This document shows, in pieces, positions 34,861 to 39,255 of a stretch of 39,255 nt of DNA. This stretch comes from Tannerella sp. oral taxon 808. Its GTDB lineage: Bacteria; Bacteroidota; Bacteroidia; Bacteroidales; Tannerellaceae. The stretch lies in NCBI GenBank assembly GCA_002890585.1, contig MIQB01000011.1, forward strand, positions 1 to 39,255, read 5' to 3'. The position numbers and the translations under genes were made by a program. The stretch's first letter is position 1. Each line of letters starts with the position of its first letter. The notes under the pieces are model-generated. The model worked only from the letters and a program-made list of their open reading frames with translations. It ran no database searches and was not told the origin of the DNA.

Positions 34861-35871
34861 CTACTTGAATGTCTCTGTCATGCGGCTGATGACGGCGGGG
34901 GGCGATTGGCGTTCGTAAAGGATGGCGTAGAGGGTGTCGAGGATGGGCATATCGACTTGATAGCGCTCATTGATCTCGTAGATACACTTGGCGCCGTAGT
35001 AGCCCTCGGCGATCATCTCCATCTCAAGCTGCGCCGTCTTGACGGAGTATCCCTTGCCGATCATGGTGCCGAAGGTGCGGTTGCGGCTGTAGCGCGAGTA
35101 GGCCGTCACGAGCAGGTCGCCAAGGTAGGCCGAGTCGGCAATGTCGCGCGGCAGCGTGTGGGCCGATCCGAGGAAGCGCTGCATCTCCTTGATGGCGTTC
35201 GAGATGAAGACGGCTTGGAAGTTGTCGCCATACTTCATGCCGTGGCAGATGCCGGCCACGATGGCGTAGATGTTCTTCAACACCGAGGCGTACTCGATGC
35301 CGCGGACGTCGCGGCTGCAAGAGGTGCGCATGAAGGCGTTGGTGAAGATGGGGGCAATGGCGCGTGCGCGGTCGATGTCTTTGCAGGCCAGCGTGAGGTA
35401 CGAGAGGCGTCCGAGGGCGACCTCTTCAGCGTGGCACGGCCCGGCGATGACGGCCAGCTGCTCATCGGGCACTTGATAGCATTCGGCCAAGTAATCCGTG
35501 ATGAGCATGTTCTCGTCTGGCACTAAGCCCTTGATGGCCGAGAGGATCATCTTGTCGCGCAGGGGGCGGGTGAGCTTCTTGAGGTGATTCTTGAAGAAGG
35601 GCGAGGGGGTGGCGAGGATGAGCAGGTCGGAGCGGTCGACGATCTCGTTGATGTCGGCCGAGAAGTGGATGCGATCCGTGTCGAACGTCACGGCGGAGAG
35701 GTACGAGGGGTTGTGTTTCGTCTTTCTGAACTCCTCAATGGCCTCCTGCCGACGCATGTACCAGTTCATTTCTGGCTGGTTCGAGAGCACGATCTTGGCC
35801 AACGCCGTGGCCCAGCTCCCGCCACCCATGATGGCGATCTTTCCGGGGAAGGTTTCCATTTTATCGTTCAT
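34861..35871 (-). CDS. gpsA: Glycerol-3-phosphate dehydrogenase [NAD(P)+]
   Basis: Reduces dihydroxyacetone phosphate to glycerol-3-phosphate for phospholipid synthesis. The 336 residues have the N-terminal Rossmann motif IAIMGGGSWATALAKI (about 12-27), AIKGLVPDENMLITDYL and AGPCHAEEVALG in the middle. The catalytic-lysine helix SVLKNIYAIVAGICHGMKYG (about 197-216) and the substrate-binding LVTAYSRYSRNRTFG (about 250-264) follow. The start is 18 bases after the lysS stop, so lysS and gpsA are co-transcribed. An internal ATG (METF) four codons later is an alternative start. Confidence 0.94.
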   Translation of the reverse strand: MNDKMETFPGKIAIMGGGSWATALAKIVLSNQPEMNWYMRRQEAIEEFRKTKHNPSYLSAVTFDTDRIHFSADINEIVDRSDLLILATPSPFFKNHLKKLTRPLRDKMILSAIKGLVPDENMLITDYLAECYQVPDEQLAVIAGPCHAEEVALGRLSYLTLACKDIDRARAIAPIFTNAFMRTSCSRDVRGIEYASVLKNIYAIVAGICHGMKYGDNFQAVFISNAIKEMQRFLGSAHTLPRDIADSAYLGDLLVTAYSRYSRNRTFGTMIGKGYSVKTAQLEMEMIAEGYYGAKCIYEINERYQVDMPILDTLYAILYERQSPPAVISRMTETFK

Positions 35872-35889
35872 GTATTTACGGGTTATGGG

Positions 35890-37629
35890 TTACGCTTTGT
35901 CAGGCATGCGTGTCCACGCCTCGACGGCCTCCAGCGAGGGGAGCTCGAGCCCGAGGGCGTATTTCTTATTCAAATCGAAGAGCGCGCGGCGGAGCAGTTG
36001 CGCGTTGGCGCCGGCCAACATGTCGGCCGTGGGATAGCCCGCCTTCTGCACGGCTGGCACCCACTCTGCGGGCACGCCGAGCGGGGCGTATTTCTCTGCG
36101 GCATCCTTGCGCACGGTCTTTTCCGGACGCATCTGCGGGAAGAAGAGCACCTCCTGGATCGTCGTCTGGCCCGTTAGCAGCATCACTAAGCGGTCGATAC
36201 CGATGCCCATGCCGCTCGTCGGAGGCATGCCGTACTCGAGGGCGCGGACAAAGTCCATGTCGATAAACATCGCCTCGTCGTCGCCCTTCTCGCTCAGTCG
36301 CAGTTGCTCCTGGAAGCGCTCTAATTGGTCGATCGGGTCGTTCAGCTCGGAGTAGGCATTGCAAAGCTCCTTACCGTTCACCATCAGCTCGAAGCGTTCT
36401 GTCAGCTCCGGGTTATTGCGGTGACGCTTGCTGAGGGGCGACATTTCGATGGGGTAATCGGTGATGAAGGTCGGCTGCACGTAGTGCTTCTCGCACTTCT
36501 CGCCGAAGATCTCGTCGATCAACTTGCCCTTGCCCATCGTTTCGTCCACCTCGATCTCGAGTTGCTTGCAGACTGCGCGCAGGGCCTCTTCGTCCATGCC
36601 GGTGATGTCGACGCCGGTATGTTCGCGGATGGCGTCGATCATGGTGATGCGTGGGAAGGGCGCCTTGAAGCTGATCGTCCGGCCGTCCACTTCGACCTCC
36701 GTCGTGCCGTTCACATCGAGGCTCACCTTCTCGATCATCTGCTCGGTGAAGTGCATCATCCAGTTGTAATCCTTGTAAGCCACATAGATCTCCATTGCTG
36801 TGAACTCGGGGTTGTGTGCGCGGTCCATGCCCTCGTTGCGGAAGTCTTTGGAGAACTCGTAGACGCCCTCGAAGCCGCCCACGATGAGGCGCTTCAGGTA
36901 GAGTTCATCGGCGATGCGGAGGTAGAGGTCGATGTCGAGTGCATTGTGGTGCGTCACGAAGGGGCGGGCGGCGGCGCCACCGGGGATGGATTGCAGGATG
37001 GGCGTCTCGACCTCAAGGTATCCGCGGGCGTTGAAGAACTCGCGCATGGAGGCGTAGACCTTGCTGCGCTTGATAAAGATCTGCTTCACGTCCGCATTGA
37101 CCACGAGGTCGACGTAGCGCTGGCGATAGCGCTGCTCGGGGTCGGTGAAGCCGTCGTAGACTACGCCGTCTTTCTCCTTGACTATGGGCAGGGGGCGGAG
37201 CGACTTGGAGAGGACGGTCAGGCTTTGTGCATGGACGGAGATCTCGCCCATCTGTGTGCGGAAGACGAAGCCGCGAATGCCGACGAAGTCGCCGATGTCG
37301 AGCAGCTTTTTGAAGACGGTGTTATATAGTTCCGTGTCGGCCGGATCGGGGCAGATGTCGTCGCGGGTGACGTAGACTTGGATGCGGCCGGTGGAGTCTT
37401 GCAGCTCCATGAAGGAGGCCTTGCCCATGATGCGTCGGCTCATGATTCGGCCCGCAATCGTGACGTGTCGTTTTTCCGTGTCTTCGTCATGATAGTGGGC
37501 CTTGATTTCCTCCGCATAACCATCGACGGGGAACTCCGCCGCGGGGTAAGGATCTATGTGCATTTCGCGCAACCGGTCGAGGCTGCCTCGCCGGATCAGT
37601 TCTTGTTCGCTGAGATCTAATACGTTCAT
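35890..37629 (-). CDS. lysS: Lysyl-tRNA synthetase, class II
   Basis: Charges tRNA-Lys with lysine. The 579 residues have an N-terminal OB-fold anticodon-binding domain (about 55-165, with VTIAGRIMSRRIMGKASFME). The class II catalytic core has FRNEGMDRAHNPEFTAMEIY as motif 2 and GMGIGIDRLVML as motif 3. After motif 3 the protein continues about 75 residues (EKTVRKDAAEKYAPLGVPAE), a C-terminal extension found in many Bacteroidetes LysS proteins. It heads the lysS-gpsA-pgi group, and its promoter lies between it and the reverse transcriptase gene. Confidence 0.95.
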   Translation of the reverse strand: MNVLDLSEQELIRRGSLDRLREMHIDPYPAAEFPVDGYAEEIKAHYHDEDTEKRHVTIAGRIMSRRIMGKASFMELQDSTGRIQVYVTRDDICPDPADTELYNTVFKKLLDIGDFVGIRGFVFRTQMGEISVHAQSLTVLSKSLRPLPIVKEKDGVVYDGFTDPEQRYRQRYVDLVVNADVKQIFIKRSKVYASMREFFNARGYLEVETPILQSIPGGAAARPFVTHHNALDIDLYLRIADELYLKRLIVGGFEGVYEFSKDFRNEGMDRAHNPEFTAMEIYVAYKDYNWMMHFTEQMIEKVSLDVNGTTEVEVDGRTISFKAPFPRITMIDAIREHTGVDITGMDEEALRAVCKQLEIEVDETMGKGKLIDEIFGEKCEKHYVQPTFITDYPIEMSPLSKRHRNNPELTERFELMVNGKELCNAYSELNDPIDQLERFQEQLRLSEKGDDEAMFIDMDFVRALEYGMPPTSGMGIGIDRLVMLLTGQTTIQEVLFFPQMRPEKTVRKDAAEKYAPLGVPAEWVPAVQKAGYPTADMLAGANAQLLRRALFDLNKKYALGLELPSLEAVEAWTRMPDKA

Positions 37630-37661
37630 TCTTTGATAATAGGTAATGGTTTATCTGCGGG

Positions 37662-37669
37662 CAAAAGTA
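37662..37669 (-). promoter_or_regulatory. Promoter -7 element for lysS
   Basis: The minus strand reads TACTTTTG, matching TAnnTTTG, followed by CCCGC. Predicted transcription start is near 37656, about 27 bases ahead of the ATG. It shows that lysS has its own promoter downstream of the reverse transcriptase. Confidence 0.6.
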
Positions 37670-37701
37670 GGAATATGCCTGTGTAGCCATTTTCTACCGT
37701 T

Positions 37702-38793
37702 TCAGCGGAGAGCCCGCAGCTCACGCAGGGCGCGATTGACGAAGGGGTGCTCGGGCTCGATGGAGCGCCAGAAGCAGAGTTCGCCAATGAGCCGCTTGAC
37801 ATACGCCGGATCGCTTGAATGGATGCGCTCGCGGTGTTCCGTGACGCCGTATTTGAGCACGAAGTGGACGTTCTTGCGGATCTCGCGTTTGCGTTCGCGG
37901 GGGAGGGTCAGCTTCTCGCCTGAGCCGATGGAAAGCCCTGTGACGATGCGCCGTGAGCTGGCCATGAGGCGTGTCTTTTTCGCGTTCAGGGTGAAGCCGT
38001 CGTACGTTGCGATGTGTTTGATATCGGCGATTAATTCGTTGCGGTTGAAGCTGTCGCCGGAGAAGGTGAGGTCGTCTGCATAGCGCGTGTAGGTCAGTCC
38101 GCGGCGGAGCGAGAGGGCTGTTAGTCGCTCGTCCATCTTGGCGGCTACGAGGTTGCTCAGCGCCGGGCTGGTGGGCGCACCCTGTGGCAGTCGGTTGCGG
38201 TGGGTGCAGAGGTCGACGAGCACTTTGGTGATGTGCGCATCGAAGCCCATGTCTCGAAATACGCGACGGATGGCGGGCCGTCGGATGGAGCCGAAGAAGT
38301 CGTGGAGATCCGTCTTCAGTGCACGGCGCTGGCCGAGGTGCGGGCGGGCATTGTCGGCAATGGACAGGCCGGGACGGAAGCCGGTGGCGGCTGTGTGGAC
38401 GGGCAGTGGGGTGAGCAGTCGGTCGAGGATGGCGCGTTGGATGGCCTTCAGGGGGGGGGTGGGTGCCTCGATGTTGCGGTATCCGCCGCGCCGCTTGGCC
38501 ATCCAAAAGGTGGTGTAACCCGCCCATCGGATGTCGCGCAGGACGTCGCGCAGTTCCCCTTCCGTGGTGCATAGTTGGGCGGCACAGCGCGCGATGGCGT
38601 CGGCGCCATAGATGTCGTTCAGCGGGTCGCGATCGGTGGATGGTGGGTTGACGGGTGGCGGCTGCTGGCGGTAGGGGGCGTCCGGTGCGGAGCCAGATAG
38701 TTTGCGCCGCTCGCGCTGCTTCTCGCGGAGGGTGAGCACGAGCATGAGTATGCCGAAGAGGACGGCCAATGTGGTCAGAAGGGTGGTGGTCAT
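37702..38793 (-). CDS. Retron-type reverse transcriptase with N-terminal membrane helix
   Basis: A 363-residue protein. Residues 4-23 are a hydrophobic helix (LLTTLAVLFGILMLVL) followed by a basic stretch and a Pro-rich linker to about 58, and then a reverse transcriptase. The RT has the retron signature NAxxH (NARPH, 148-152), the motif A aspartate in LKTDLHDFFGSI (D162), QGAPTSPALSN (204-214), YADD (238-241) with catalytic aspartates, and the region-Y VTG (284-286). These fit retron RTs, which copy part of their own RNA into msDNA. No separate effector gene adjoins it; lysS follows. The gene contains a run of nine C (38451-38459 on the plus strand) within codons 111-114. A candidate msr-msd RNA lies just upstream. 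Confidence 0.88.
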   Translation of the reverse strand: MTTTLLTTLAVLFGILMLVLTLREKQRERRKLSGSAPDAPYRQQPPPVNPPSTDRDPLNDIYGADAIARCAAQLCTTEGELRDVLRDIRWAGYTTFWMAKRRGGYRNIEAPTPPLKAIQRAILDRLLTPLPVHTAATGFRPGLSIADNARPHLGQRRALKTDLHDFFGSIRRPAIRRVFRDMGFDAHITKVLVDLCTHRNRLPQGAPTSPALSNLVAAKMDERLTALSLRRGLTYTRYADDLTFSGDSFNRNELIADIKHIATYDGFTLNAKKTRLMASSRRIVTGLSIGSGEKLTLPRERKREIRKNVHFVLKYGVTEHRERIHSSDPAYVKRLIGELCFWRSIEPEHPFVNRALRELRALR

Positions 38794-38827
38794 GGGATAT
38801 CAAGCAGGGGGGGTAATAGAAAAAGAA

Positions 38828-38978
38828 CGCGCGGCGGGGGGGAGCTTTAAGTCTTCACTTATGGTGAGCATGAGCATCATGCCGCACCATACCTATGAAA
38901 CCGTCTGTTCCGGTTGAGGGGAGGCGACTGCACCTCCGTGCTTTGCTGAAGCTCTTTGCTCCCGTTCCCGTCCGCGCG
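38828..38978 (-). ncRNA. Candidate retron msr-msd RNA
   Basis: On the minus strand the 5' end (CGCGCGG, 38972-38978; GGGAGC, 38958-38963) is complementary to the 3' end (GCTCCC, 38840-38845; CCGCGCG, 38828-38834), giving 13 pairs plus a possible GGG/CCC between, like retron a1/a2 arms. Between them lie hairpins at 38920-38937 (GGAGG/CCTCC) and 38899-38915 (AACCG/CGGTT). A longer one at 38860-38891 (TATGGTG/CACCATA stacked on GCATGA/TCATGC) could be the msd stem. A small hairpin, TAAGT/ACTTA, is at 38848-38861. The RT gene starts 34 bases after the 3' end. The assignment rests on layout; no folding program was run. Confidence 0.6.
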
Positions 38979-39089
38979 CTTGTTTTATATAGACCCGACT
39001 AAGGGTTGTTCAATTACTTGTCGTCATAACCAGCCCTTCGTAGCATATCATCCAGTGATTCACCGGGCAACAGTTTGATGACTTTGATG

Positions 39090-39255
39090 TTTGCAGAAGT
39101 TCTGCAAATGCCAACTGTATTTCCGTGGCGTTTGCAGCATTCCTGCAAATGCCAACCGTATTTCCGTGACGCTTGCAGCATTCCTGCAAATGCCAACCGT
39201 ATCTCCGTGAGACTTGCGGGAGTCCCGCAAACGCCAACTGCATCTCCGTGAGACT
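39090..39255. repeat. 41-bp palindromic array, at least four units, cut by the window end
   Basis: Palindromic cores start at 39090, 39131, 39172 and 39213, exactly 41 bases apart. The first is TTTGCAGAAGTTCTGCAAA (9-bp arms around one base), the next two have TTGCAG/CTGCAA, and the last has TTGCGGGA/TCCCGCAA. The arms of the last differ from the others on both sides in a matching way. The spacers between cores share CGCCAACYGTATYTCCGTG. A 41-base period excludes a coding role. The 38979-39089 stretch between the candidate RNA and this array holds no gene I can support. Confidence 0.85.

Noticed and set aside
39010..39243. Minus-strand open frame over the last palindromic array
   Set aside because: A 41-base period shifts frame at each unit, and no family resemblance or start signal is seen.

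Overview
The window looks like chromosomal DNA of a GC-rich member of the Bacteroidales, most likely in the Tannerellaceae/Porphyromonadaceae area; a Tannerella-like oral or gut species is my best guess, not proven. The reasons are a starch-utilisation (Sus) locus, the Bacteroidetes-type omega subunit next to bamD, a fused CcsBA cytochrome c maturation protein, and several promoters of the Bacteroidetes form TAnnTTTG.

Layout. 1-660: possible end of a gene, then intergenic repeats. 663-3889 (minus): bamD, rpoZ, a DUF4293 membrane protein, mtgA and lipB, a core cell-envelope and lipoylation cluster. 3966-6302 (minus): an AspT/YidE-type transporter and a YoeB-like toxin with a ribbon-helix-helix-like antitoxin. 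6336-7055: a 40-bp tandem array, a 26-bp perfect inverted repeat and a dispersed hairpin element. 7056-8390 (minus): MATE efflux pump. 8591-12836 (plus): malate dehydrogenase, serine acetyltransferase, CcsBA. 12877-13290: tandem array. 13647-21699 (plus): GH97 alpha-glucosidase (SusB-like), SusC, SusD and a frameshifted SusE. 21921-22781: a 21-unit tandem array. 22873-27044 (minus): clpC, tRNA-Cys, cinA. 27155-28120 (minus): a DUF6261-like protein. 28266-28487: a palindromic array. 28553-32896 (minus): an uncharacterised five-gene operon of a lipoprotein, three zinc-ribbon membrane proteins and an EcsC/TerB-like protein. 33360-37629 (minus): lysS, gpsA, pgi. 37702-38978 (minus): a retron-type reverse transcriptase and a candidate structured msr-msd RNA. 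39090-end: another palindromic array.

Two things stand out. First, the reverse transcriptase carries the retron NAxxH and VTG signatures, has an unusual N-terminal membrane helix, and is preceded by a roughly 150-nt region whose ends pair and whose interior folds into successive hairpins, the expected layout of a retron RNA; no separate effector gene is seen. Second, six unrelated intergenic arrays share one architecture: 40-42 bp units (close to four DNA helical turns), each carrying a short palindrome, with arms conserved even where the bases change. This suggests a shared mechanism or a family of phased protein-binding sites and not ordinary slippage repeats.

All annotation is by reading the sequence and recalled family knowledge. 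No database search or folding program was run.
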